A stretch of DNA of 64,000 nt from positions 141,916 through 205,915 of the forward strand of contig NZ_KI966369.1 of the NCBI RefSeq assembly GCF_000332075.2, given 5' to 3'. Origin of the DNA: Synechocystis sp. PCC 7509. Lineage in GTDB: Bacteria; Cyanobacteriota; Cyanobacteriia; Cyanobacteriales; Chroococcidiopsidaceae. Below the pieces are notes generated by a model. It was not told the DNA's origin. It was given only the letters and a program-made list of their open reading frames with translations, and did no database searches. Below, piece after piece: positions 43,983-54,900 of this stretch. Made by a program: the position numbers and the translations under genes. Within the stretch, counting starts at the first letter, position 1; each line of letters begins with the position of its first letter.

Positions 43983-46900
43983 TTACTTATCTCTAATCAA
44001 GTTAGAGATAGCTGCAAGTAGTTGGCTTGGCTCTACTGGTTTAGGTACGTGCAATTGAAAACCAGCCGCCTCAGCTTGCTGCCGATCCATCTCTCCAGCA
44101 TAAGCAGTAAGTGCAATGGCTTGAATTTGGTTGCTTTGAAGCCTAGTTCTAATCTGACGCATGAGCATATAGCCGTCCATCTCTGGCATTCCGATATCGC
44201 TAATGATTAAATTGGGAATGAAGCACTCCATAACTTGTAGTGCCTCAATTCCCGAGGAAGCAACTGTAACAAGCGCGTTCTCTTGCTCTAGGATAAAGGA
44301 GAGTAATACCCGTGAGTCCGGTTCATCATCCACAACTAGGATCTTCATCCCACTCAAATCGAAGGCAGGTTCTAATGATTGTTTTAATGGCAGCATTGCA
44401 GAGGACTGGGGAGCCAAGGGAATAAGCACAGTAAAAGTAGCTCCTTGTCCCACACCTGCGCTCTCCACGGCAATTGTCCCGCCGTGCAGTTCAACAATTT
44501 GCCGGGCGATTGCAAGTCCTAGTCCTAACCCGCCAAACCTGCGAGTAATTGCGCCATCGGCTTGACGGAAATAGTTAAACACATAAGGTAAAAAGTCTGG
44601 CTCAATGCCTATTCCAGTATCTTTAATTTGAATTCGAGCAGCAACATCAATCGCATCAAGTAGAACTTCAATACGTCCTCCGGTAGGAGTGAATTTTACT
44701 GCATTAGTAAGCAAGTTCCATACTACCTGTTGCAGCCGATTGCAGTCACCTAAAATCTGACCTACATTGAGAGTCAACACAGTTTGAATCTCAATTGTTT
44801 TGGCTGCTGCCGCTAAACGGACTGTTTCTTGAGCAGCGACAATTGTAGCAGCGAGATCAATCGCACAAATGTTGAGAGTCAATTTACCTTGGAGAATACG
44901 GGAAACATCGAGCAAATCCTCAATTAATTGAGCTTGAAGTTTAGCATTACGCTCAATAGTTTCTAAAGCATACGCAATTTTTTCAGGCTTGAGCCTGCCC
45001 GTTCGCAGAAGTCCTATCCAGCCCAAAATGGGATTGAGCGGTGTTCGTAGCTCGTGGGAAAGTACAGCTAAAAACTCATCCTTGATCCGGTTTGCTGTTT
45101 CAGCATGACTGCGAGCGGTTTGTTCGGCTTTGTAAAGGTGAGTGCGGTAGATTGCTTGGGCGCACTGCTGCGCCAGGGATAAAAGGAAAGCCCGCTCCTC
45201 CTCTGCAAATAGTTGAGGTTCCGTGAAACCAAAGGATATGCCTCCCAATGCCCGACCTTCTACGATCAGGGGTAGAGAAATCCAGCAACCAAAGTTTTGT
45301 TGCTCGTACTTCTCAGCTAGGTGAGGATAACGAGCGGCTCGTTCTTCTGAAGACTCCGCCCACAATGGTTGCCCAGTTCGCACCACTTCTGCTAACGGCA
45401 CTGGGGCATTGAGAGAAAATTTTTGCCAGCCATTAAGTTGGTTGATTTCACAACCAATAGCCTGGACGATTTCTAGTTCATTACTGGTTTCATTGAGCAA
45501 CGCAACGAGCGCAAAGCTAGCATCCAAAGCTGCAATGCCTTGCTCAACAATAACTTGGGAAACTTGAGTTGGAGTCAGCGATCCAGACAGAGCCGCAGTT
45601 ACAGATTGAAGACGGGCAACCCTTGCGGATGCCTGCTCTGCGGCTTGTTGCGCTTGCTGGGCTTGTTGATAGAGACGGGCATTATCGATAGCAATTGCAG
45701 CACGATGGGCAACAGCCTCTGCCAAGGCTAAATCAACTCTGCTGTAATGACGATTTGATTCAGCCGTCACCAACGTAATTGCCCCCAAAATCTGTCCACG
45801 AGCAATCAAAGGCGAGATAATATAAGATTGCAAACCTAGTTCGCGCAGAATTTGCAGATGTTCAGCATCCTGAGCAAATGCCGTGAGTGCTACATCTGAA
45901 ATTTCTGTCACAATTTCTGTTTGTCCTGTGCGTAGAACTTTCGATAGTCCCTCAGCGTCATCAAGTTGTTGGGGATAGCGTTTGTGGAGTTCCCAACCTA
46001 ACTTCACCTTTTCAGGATCTCGGTGAGTTACGGCAACTCGATGGATGAGTTGGTTTGCCTCTAAAAGATCGACTGCACACCAGTCGGCAAGGAACGGCAC
46101 TACCAAGTTAGCCACACTTGCTAAGGTGCGTTCGTATTCCAGTGAAGATGCTAGCACCGTCGTAACTTCCACTAAAAACGTAGCACGCTGCTGGTCAACT
46201 TCTGCTTCTAAACGAGCGGCTTGCTCTCGAATCAACTTAACACGTTCGGCTTCGGCCTGTTTACGTTCAGTAATGTCATGCATGACGACCACTGCGCCTT
46301 GCTTTTTGCCCTGGATATTGATAATTGCCTGTCCGCTAGCTAATAGCGTCCGCGCCGTTCCCTGCTTGGGTACAATCACCATCTCAACATCGTCAACTAC
46401 CTGCTCCTGTAACGCGCGAAACAATGGAATCTGCGCTTTAGGCATTGGTGTTTTTCCATCTGGCAGATACAGATTATAGTGTTCAGCCCATTGCTCTGGC
46501 GGCAACAGTTGCTCTGGTAAGCCATGAAATTTGCGTGCTGCTGGATTAAATAACGTCAAAAATCCTTCGGCATTACAGGCGACAATGCCTGCTTGCACGT
46601 TATCTAGCAATACTTTGAGAAATTCCTGTTCTTGGTCAAGGGCTACCTCGGCTTGCTGCCGCTCTGTAATTTCTAGATGGAGTAACTCATTAGCCTCAGA
46701 TAATTCAACCGTCCGTTGCTTTACCAACTGCTCTAAATCACTCTGTACCTGTTGCCTCAGTAACTCCATTTGCTGCCGCTCCAATTCAGTAGCGATCCTC
46801 TGGGCAAACAGCGTGAGCAGAGATTCTGCAAGCTGTATGTTCTCTAGAGGAGCTTGACCCATTACGCCCAGCAATCCTAATGCAGTTCCTCTAGAGTCGA

Positions 46901-47774
46901 AAAAGGGAATTGCTACATAGCTCTCTACGTTCAAAGGTAGTAATAGTGGCGCACCGGGGAACAGAGCTTGAACCCCACTAGGATAGCAACACATTTTCCG
47001 TTGCCTAATTACTTCTTGGCAGGGAGTATCTTGCAGCAAATATTCAAAGTTGTCAATGATTTGACCTTGAGCGCAAGCAGCAAGGGTTTTTAAAGCTTCC
47101 GGGTTATCTCCCTTTAATAAAGCAATGTACGTATAGTCTATGCCCAAAGTTTTTGCCAAATGTTGCACTAGCATCAAAAAAAATGCTTCGCCAGTAGTTG
47201 CTGAAACACCTTGGCTGACCGTTAACAATGCCGCATCAATCTGAGCAATTTTTCGCGCCGCTAATCTTAGCTCTAGTTCATCGATAACCATCGCCGCTAG
47301 GTCTGCTAGGGTTGCTTGCTGTTGGTCACTCAAGGAATCGCGCGGCTTGCTATCTAGCAAACACAATGTCCCTAAATTAAATCCATCTGAGGTTAGTAAC
47401 GGCGCACCTGCATAGAAGCGTACTCCTGGTTCGCCTTGCACAAATTGATTGCCAGCGAAGCGAACATCTTGCCGAGTATCAGGAACTACCAGTACCTCAT
47501 CAGATAATACAGCAAAGCTGCAAATACTCGCCTTCCTCGGCACTTCGTCCTGGTCGAATCCATAGCAAGATTTGAACCAGGCTCTAGATTTGTCTAACAG
47601 CGAAACTAAGACAATTGGCATCTCAAACAGCCGTGCTGCCAATGAAGTAATCCGATCAAAAGCTGCTTCAGGAGGAGTATCGAGAATATTGTATCGACGT
47701 AGAGCCGCCAAACGTTCAATTTCGTTGCTAGGTACTGGGGCTGGGTTTGTCATCGCTTCAAGCGGGTTAGTCAT
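43983..47774 (-). CDS. Hybrid sensor histidine kinase/response regulator with GAF and PAS domains
   Basis: The 1263-residue soluble sensor has, in order: GAF (about 30-170), GAF (about 190-340), coiled coil, PAS (about 385-505), two further GAF domains (about 540-700 and 735-880), HisKA with the phosphorylated His in LAVLSHELRTPLNP (about 907), HATPase (about 1010-1130, N box NLLTNAVKFTP and G boxes DTGIGI, GLGLGLA), and a receiver domain with the phospho-acceptor Asp in IISDIGMPEMDG (about 1192). There is no membrane segment. The GAF domains lack an obvious bilin-attachment Cys in the standard position, so the ligand is unknown. It probably starts at 47774 or at the second Met seven codons on. 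No separate regulator gene is adjacent. Confidence 0.92.
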   Translation of the reverse strand: MTNPLEAMTNPAPVPSNEIERLAALRRYNILDTPPEAAFDRITSLAARLFEMPIVLVSLLDKSRAWFKSCYGFDQDEVPRKASICSFAVLSDEVLVVPDTRQDVRFAGNQFVQGEPGVRFYAGAPLLTSDGFNLGTLCLLDSKPRDSLSDQQQATLADLAAMVIDELELRLAARKIAQIDAALLTVSQGVSATTGEAFFLMLVQHLAKTLGIDYTYIALLKGDNPEALKTLAACAQGQIIDNFEYLLQDTPCQEVIRQRKMCCYPSGVQALFPGAPLLLPLNVESYVAIPFFDSRGTALGLLGVMGQAPLENIQLAESLLTLFAQRIATELERQQMELLRQQVQSDLEQLVKQRTVELSEANELLHLEITERQQAEVALDQEQEFLKVLLDNVQAGIVACNAEGFLTLFNPAARKFHGLPEQLLPPEQWAEHYNLYLPDGKTPMPKAQIPLFRALQEQVVDDVEMVIVPKQGTARTLLASGQAIINIQGKKQGAVVVMHDITERKQAEAERVKLIREQAARLEAEVDQQRATFLVEVTTVLASSLEYERTLASVANLVVPFLADWCAVDLLEANQLIHRVAVTHRDPEKVKLGWELHKRYPQQLDDAEGLSKVLRTGQTEIVTEISDVALTAFAQDAEHLQILRELGLQSYIISPLIARGQILGAITLVTAESNRHYSRVDLALAEAVAHRAAIAIDNARLYQQAQQAQQAAEQASARVARLQSVTAALSGSLTPTQVSQVIVEQGIAALDASFALVALLNETSNELEIVQAIGCEINQLNGWQKFSLNAPVPLAEVVRTGQPLWAESSEERAARYPHLAEKYEQQNFGCWISLPLIVEGRALGGISFGFTEPQLFAEEERAFLLSLAQQCAQAIYRTHLYKAEQTARSHAETANRIKDEFLAVLSHELRTPLNPILGWIGLLRTGRLKPEKIAYALETIERNAKLQAQLIEDLLDVSRILQGKLTLNICAIDLAATIVAAQETVRLAAAAKTIEIQTVLTLNVGQILGDCNRLQQVVWNLLTNAVKFTPTGGRIEVLLDAIDVAARIQIKDTGIGIEPDFLPYVFNYFRQADGAITRRFGGLGLGLAIARQIVELHGGTIAVESAGVGQGATFTVLIPLAPQSSAMLPLKQSLEPAFDLSGMKILVVDDEPDSRVLLSFILEQENALVTVASSGIEALQVMECFIPNLIISDIGMPEMDGYMLMRQIRTRLQSNQIQAIALTAYAGEMDRQQAEAAGFQLHVPKPVEPSQLLAAISNLIRDK

Positions 47775-47846
47775 GAGGTTTGGTCAAACACATTCTATTG
47801 CTCTGTTACTAACACCAAGGTCTTGCAAACTTGTCTTTAACTACCC

Positions 47847-48152
47847 TTAATCACTTTGTACTGACGCTTGTGGCTCTTTTGCCGAGAAGTATTTTGCTTG
47901 TATTGCCTTACTGCGTTCGCTCAATATTTTATCTGGTGATTCTCCTAGCTGCTTGAGTAAGGTATCGATTTACTTAAGTGCTAAGGGAGAAGGTGTAGCG
48001 CGTCCTTTCTCCCAACGATTAATCGTCGGAAACGTGACTCCCAGTTGAGCGGCAAACTTCTCCTGCGTCAGTTTTAGTGTTTGCCGTAGTTCTCGGATTA
48101 ACTGACTAACTACTGGCTGTTCGATACCCACATATTCTTGGTGAAAGGGCAT
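47847..48152 (-). pseudogene. XRE-family regulator with a premature stop
   Basis: The first 60 codons encode a Cro-type helix-turn-helix: QLIRELRQTLKLTQEKFAAQ, VTFPTINRWEKGRATPSPLA. A TAA follows LALK at 47970. The same frame then continues IDTLLKQLGESPDKILSERS and on to a TAA at 47847, a normal tail for this family, where the stop position usually holds Gln. The truncated 60-residue protein keeps its DNA-binding domain and may still bind DNA. Confidence 0.7.
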
Positions 48153-48447
48153 ACTAATCAGAGTTTATAAAGTGCTTTAGATTCTATCACTTCTGCTCAG
48201 TTTAATCCAGAGTCCATTCACCTCTAGCTGGATATGTAGTATACAAACACAAAGCTTTTCAACTGTCATCAATTGCCAATGACATCGTACTTCAAATTGT
48301 ATTAAGCTACCTACTATTTAGACGTGTTTTGATTATTGGCTCCGGCTGACTCAATTTACTTTCTTGGCGTTGCTGATTCCATAATGAAATTTGATAGATG
48401 TGAAACTTGAACCCCCAGTTCTTGCGTAAACACCTATCTGAAAATCA

Positions 48448-48939
48448 TCATAGTTTCAGCAACGCCACGTTGAGTTGTTTTTGGTCAACTTCAGGTAGCT
48501 CTCGGTCTGTTTGTCTTAGTAACCACTGTGCGTCTAATTTTTGGGGAAACAGACGCATTGACTTAACTTAAGATCGCAACTCTGTAGTAGAGGTAGCAAT
48601 GACTAAAGTACAACCAAGCCCAGAACGAAAGATGGCAAAATGTTTTACTAAACCAAAAATACTTGCTGTTCTAGATTGTTGTGGGCGATCAACATTAACT
48701 TGAATTGACTTGACAATTGACTGTTCCAGTGCAGATAAACCTTCAATCTCGGCTAAAATATCTTGATTAAAAATAGATTCGGGAGTGCGCCCAGAGACAA
48801 ATACGCCGGAACAAAATTGTTTAGCTTGATAAGCCGTGCCAATATTTAAGACTCGCCATAAAGTATAACCAAAATAGCCCGCAACACCCAGGCTAATTAA
48901 TCCCAAACTCAATAATATATACTTGAAGTTTACTTTCAT
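48448..48939 (-). pseudogene. Serine hydrolase / beta-lactamase-like protein, N-terminal remnant with in-frame stop
   Basis: The first 123 codons have a membrane anchor (residues 6-28) and QAKQFCSGVFVSGRTPESIF, the N-terminal region of a class C beta-lactamase-like serine hydrolase family. A TAA after TTELRS at 48568 is followed, in the same frame, by RLFPQKLDAQW and ELPEVDQKQLNVAL, a further piece of the same family, before a TGA at 48448. The catalytic SxxK domain is gone. It is a decayed gene, with a Gln-type codon probably changed to TAA. Confidence 0.65.
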
Positions 48940-48971
48940 CTTCTGGAATAATTGGTGGGAATCTTTTTACT

Positions 48972-51900
48972 TCACGCTGATAATCCAGCCTGCCGCGCAC
49001 TGGATGTTTGGCTACGCGCAAGTTCCTGTCGTTCTACTTTGGCAATGCTAGTCAGCCGCTCTTGCAACTGCGGCGACTTCAAGCCTTGGGCAAGACTCCG
49101 CATCTCCATAGTTTGGGGAGATTTATCCCATAAAGAGTAAGCCATTTCTTGCTTATTCCACTGACCTAGTTGATGGTCTTTTTGCTGTTTGTGCGCGATC
49201 GCATTATCTAACTTATTTGCCGTCTGTTCAACCTGGGCGACAGCTAAATCGTACTTACCATTCCAACTACGGAAAGGACTTTTTTGCATAGCTTCAACAG
49301 TTGCTAACTGTTCGGCTTGCTGATGACCCAAAGCGTTGATATGCTCGGTAATTTTCTTGACCTCAGACTCAACTTTTTGTCGGTCAGCTAGGGCTGGAGG
49401 GGTAGGCGGCGGAGAATTTAAGTATTTGGTAATGTTTTGGTTAAGAGCAAGCAAATCTCTATCCCCCAAATTACCTAGTTGCTCCACTACCATTAATTGC
49501 TTGTAGTAAGCCTGAAAATCTGCTTGCATGACTGTTACGGCTTTATCCGTCAGAGGTGTTCCTTGCTTAAACTCGCTGCCAATTTCCGAAATGCGGTCAA
49601 GATGTTTTTGGGACTTGTTTAACTCTCTGGCGGCTTTATACCAATCTCGCAGCGTGTTTAGCGACGGGCTAGTTGATTGGATAGTAGCCAGCATTTCGTC
49701 AGTGCGCTTATCAACGCGCTCAACTACTTGCTGGAAAAGCTGCATTGGGTCTACTGTCTCTGTCTTATTCGTAGCCGTCTCCGTAGAAGGAACGGTAGAG
49801 GTTAAGCCGTCGTTTGAAGATTCTTTGTTTATCGGCGGCGCTTCTACCTGCGGAGCGACAACAGTTTCTTTAACGCTTTGTACGGGTTCACTTACTGGAC
49901 TTACAGTCAAAGTCGGTTCTCTTTCTGCTTTAGCTGGACTTTGAGGTACAGGTTTAGATTCGGCGGCAGTAGAGCGACCCAACCCAAGATCAAACAAGTT
50001 CAACTGAACCCCTTGAGGTGCTTCAGTTTGAACTTGAGACTTGGCAGAAGACTTACCCAAAGATGGTCTAGTTTTAGCCGATTCTTTAGCTGCTACTTGT
50101 GGAAGCTGTAAAGATGGCTCTGCAACTTTTTGTACTGAAGGATTACTGACTTCGGTGGCGACGGCAGGTGCTTTCTCTAAGGGCTGCTCGTTAGATTTAA
50201 CGGTAACGGCGGGTAATTGCTCTATCTGCTGGGGAGCTTCTGTTTGCTTTGGAGTCTCCACCTCTATTAAGGGTTGTTCTTGCCCTGGTGCTATTTGCTC
50301 TGGATTTTTTACCTCTACTGAGGCTTGCTCCTGTGCCAGTGCTGACTGCTGTTTGGCTTGAAAAGCTGATAGCGCAGCTTTGCCAAATCCTTGCTCTAGA
50401 AGGTTGTGAGAGAATATTTGACCAAAAGAGCGATCGCTTCTTGTGCGGTACTCTCCACCCGTTAACGGATTTTGACTAGCAGTTTGTGTAAGAGTTAATT
50501 GTCCTTGGCTAGAAACATTAAAAACCATTTCCGCATCGAGAAATAAATCCCCATAATTATCCGTAAGGTAATGGGTTAAGTACAGTTCTTTTCCATGTCG
50601 TTCAATTGATAGAGGGGTATAAGGAGCGTTTTCAACTTTGAGGTAAAAGTCTTCACCCTTGAGAATTTCTGCGGCTAACCCTGATTGATAAAGTAGCTTG
50701 GCAATGTTTTTTTCAGCAGCCCCGTTTTGCTGATTAGCTTCAAGTACCTGCTTGGTTAGTCCAACAGGCTCTAACGTTTGGGACGCGATAGCTGTTGGTG
50801 TAGGTGCTGCCAAAGTTTTGCTAGCATTGGCGATCGCCTTTGTAGTAGATAAAGTGCGATGGCTGCGCCCGCCGTACTCGGCATCGCTATTAAGCATACC
50901 GTTATTGCTCAAAGATTCTTCGCCAAGTTTTGTAGAAGCTTCTACAAAACTTGGCGAACTATCAATTTGAGGGGTGCTAGCAGTTACCGAAGTTTGTTGC
51001 AGATCGCTCACAGCTACACGCGGAACAGTACGAGTAACAGGTATGCGTAGGGCATCAGGATTAATTTCGCTGCAAGGTTCCCAGCCTGGTAGTACCTGCC
51101 CCATCATTACTCTAGCAACATCTTTGTGACTGGCTGCCCCTAAACCCCATTTACCGCAAAGGTAGTCCAATGCTACATCAACTCTATCGGCACTGACACT
51201 AGCGACCATGAAACTCCGTGACTTGGTATTGTTGCCTTCACGCACCGATTCGGTTTTCGAGACAAAATCGCCAACCAGTTCGCGTAAGCCTTCATCTTTG
51301 AAATAGATACCGCCTTGGGCTGTCGCTTTAGCAGTTTTGATGACTATGCCCTTGGGATTTGTGCGCCTGATATCGGCAATAACTGTCAAATTTTCATCTG
51401 GGGTCTGTGCTATTCCTAAACGCTCAGTCGAATCAAACAGAAATTGCTTGACTTGCTTTGCGTTCTCCAGCATCACAGGTGCAAGATTCATGTCTACAGC
51501 AGGGTCGAACCCACGTCGCAGCAGATAAACAGGGTGAACTTGCCCTTTTTCGTCCGTAACTTGAGCAAACTTGCCTGTGAGTTCGCTGGCTAAAACTTGA
51601 CCGCTAACTAAATACCGCTTTTCCTTAGTTTCAGTTTGCCGTTGGTCAAATAGTTCGTAGACTGAGCTTTCTTGCTTGATATTTAGAAAGCTCGGAGCAG
51701 TTTCTACTCTTTCGAGAGCTTGCTTTCCCCCTTTTACTAAGCTATCGAGCCTAACTGATAGATTTCTCGTCCCATCAACAACCAACAACTTCAGCTTCCA
51801 ATTACCAGGGGCAGAGGGATTATTTGCTCGATTTTTCTGTTCTACTGCTGCTACCACTCCATACAGATAGTTTTTAGTTTCCTTGTCCATCAATCGTACA

Positions 51901-54900
51901 GGTTGCCCTACAGGAAATTGCCCGACTAATACACTAACTTCTTCTAGTATCCCTTTGAGGTTTCGCTGCTCTTTGGCTAGCTGAAACTCCTTACCATTTA
52001 GATCGAGCTTGGCTTTGCTCAATTGCGTTTTGAGCTTATCGATTTTCGGTTGCTGCTGTGCTAACTGAGCGGTCAGCTTTTCCAGTAGCTCGGTGTTGCC
52101 GAACTTGGCAGCAGCTTCTTGTTGCTGTTGCAAGCCAGTATAGTTTTCTGTTGCAACGTCAAGCTTTTGTTGGTATTTATCTATTCTCCCTGAAGAAGCC
52201 GCAACTTCTGCTTCTTTGACTGCTTTGGCAACCTGCATATATTGCTCAGTTGCGGCGCGTAATTCTCTCACCGTATCTTGAGCTACCTGTTGCCCAGTCT
52301 CTCTTACCTGGGACAAGGCGTAGTCGTCAGGCAAAGAAACAGGTTCAAACCCCAATTCCTGCCTTACAGCATTAACAACTTGCTCTGTAGTGTTGGGTTT
52401 AGCGCCAGTTTTCGCCAAAACCTCTACTAAATAAGCGGGCTTGGTAAAGGGACTGTCTATTTCAGAATCGCCAGGACTGAGAACAAGCCGCGCTTTTGGC
52501 TCTGCCTGTAAGTCGAGCTTTTGCGCCTCTAGCTCGTTTTCGCCCAGAGCAATTTTTTGTGCCAAAAACTCCTTATATTCTGACGATAAAGTGTCATACA
52601 ACCATGCCTGTCTAGCTAGCGATGGATAGGGTTGTTCCTCTGTTGGTGGTTCGTTACTGGTTAGCAATATTGCGCGACCAGTAACTTTTTGAATTGCTTG
52701 AGGATCTTTGAGTTCTTCGCCAGTACCGAGCGGATAATCTAGAGCAGCGTGTAAATTTTCGTCCTGCTCCATCAACTTCTGAGCCACTTCATTACCGTAG
52801 TTATTGATGAAATCCGGCACTTCAATTAATCCAAAATTAGAAGAGCGGTTGCCTGTAGTGTTCGCCTTCAAGTGGGACATCTTTTTCATCAAGATTGCTA
52901 CTGCTCTTTCCTCAGTAGGCAAGTCCTGTCCAACTACAAGTTTGAATGCTGGCAGCCCAAAAGTACCAGGATATTGCCCCCACTGAGGTAAACCATGCTC
53001 GTCCAAGCTGTCGGGCGCGTGGCGACTGGGGTCAACCTGTCCGCTACGGTGACTCCGCCCGATGGATTGCTCCACTTGGTTAACATCCAGGTGCGGTTGT
53101 ACAAGATACATCACCCGTTGTCTTTGGTCGGCGACTGTCCGCGACGCATGGAGAGAATACCCTGTGGTGGAGTTGGTAATAATTGCATCCAATCTACCGT
53201 TTTGAAAGTCGTCCATCACCTGTTTCTTTTGGGCAGTACCGTGTTCCCGCGTCTGGTAGGTAACAATTCCAGATGCTAGTGCCTCGGCTGATTCGTACTT
53301 GAGGATGTTACTACGCCCTGTAATCTCGCCTATCGAATGCCCTGCATCAACAAGTTTCTGCTTGATGTAGTCAATAGGCGAAATGGGCAACTGTGTCCAA
53401 TCCGCCTCGGCGATCGCAGCTTCGGCGCGGTTAAAAGCGGCAACTCCTGCCGATCCCAACTCTGCGTCAGTGAAGCGGTGAGAGCGCGTTTTATTTTTTC
53501 CAGTCAGTTCATCTAAATAAGCCTCAGTAATTTTGACTGTACGTGCCTTCTCCAAGTAACGGGTAAATAGCTGTCCCGCATTAATATTAATATCATCCCC
53601 TACTTGAATCAGCCGCATTGGGCGATCTGGAAACTCGGCATTATGCACCTGGGCTAGTTCATTGTGGCTATCCACAAAATCTTTAACCGTCGATTCCATT
53701 GTTTTGAACAGCATCAAAATTGGCTTTCGTCCCTGTTCAATGTCCAAAATCGCTGCATTTGCCGTTTCTTCTGCTTTTAAGCCCAAAGAAGTCACTGCTG
53801 CTAAGTTATGCAAGACGCTAGTAAAAATTGTGCTACTAGCACCAGCCTCTCCTAGTGCTGGATTTGTGGCTTTCGTCGCTTCCCCTGCATCGGCATAATC
53901 AGCCCTAATACCTGCAACTACTTTTTCTTTGAGCGAGTCGAACTGCCAAATTAGATTAAGAATCTTGGAGTTGTTCTCAGCAGTCTCTAGGCTGACAGGA
54001 ACTTTGGTAATGCCGAATTCTACTCCCTCATACGACTTCTCGCAACGGATACAGCCACCGCTCTCTGCCCACATTGCAAATACCTGTTGCTGCAACGGTA
54101 CGCCACCAGATTTGAGGTGGTCTGTAAAACTATCTTGGCTTGGGGCGGCAAGTCTTAGGTCGGTGGTTTCGTAGAACAAACGCGATGCAACAATTGGATC
54201 TTTAATTGCTGTAGCACTAGAGGCTACAAAACCTGGAGTTTGAGTAACTAATTCCTGAAAAAAGTCGCTACACGAAGGAACTACTCGATCTGTATTCCGC
54301 TCTGGGCGCTTTTCGGCTGCGGCTCCTCCGGCTTTGTGACTTTCATCCAAGATCAAAAAACTGCGCTGTGCGATCGCGCTTAGTAGTTGTCGTCGCCCTA
54401 CGCTAGTTGGACCTGTTAACTGCCCGTAAGTAGTGAAAATGCAATCATGCTCCCCAATATTACCAGATTGGGCGTACTGCCTTATTCTTTCTCCCTGGCT
54501 TTGAGGAGTGTTAATTTCTCCTATTTTCCTGCCATCATTAGAACGCAGTGTTAAGTGAAAGTCATTATTAGTAATTAAGGGGTTAAAGCTATTGCCAGTA
54601 TCTACAGCGTCTCGCGCTAAAATATCAGCGTACAGAACTGAATCAGCCGTGACGATTACCGGAGTCATCCCTTGCTGCTGTGCGTACCTTGCCAAACCAC
54701 AAGCAATCCTAGTTTTGCCAATTCCCGTATCATGACCAATCAGGGTAGCTTTGTTTTCAAACTCATGGTTGTAGATTGACAAAGCCAAGGAATCTATCTG
54801 TTCGGCAGCATAATGACTATACAAAGACTCTAAAGATGGCTCGTTCAGTCGAGTTCTTACATACTCGTCAATACTGGTTCCCGTAAATGCCTCAATTTTG

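Noticed and set aside
8641..48939. Reassignment of TAA/TAG to glutamine to explain in-frame stops
   Set aside because: Many intact genes in the window end at TAA or TAG with homology ending there, so the standard code applies and the affected genes are pseudogenes.
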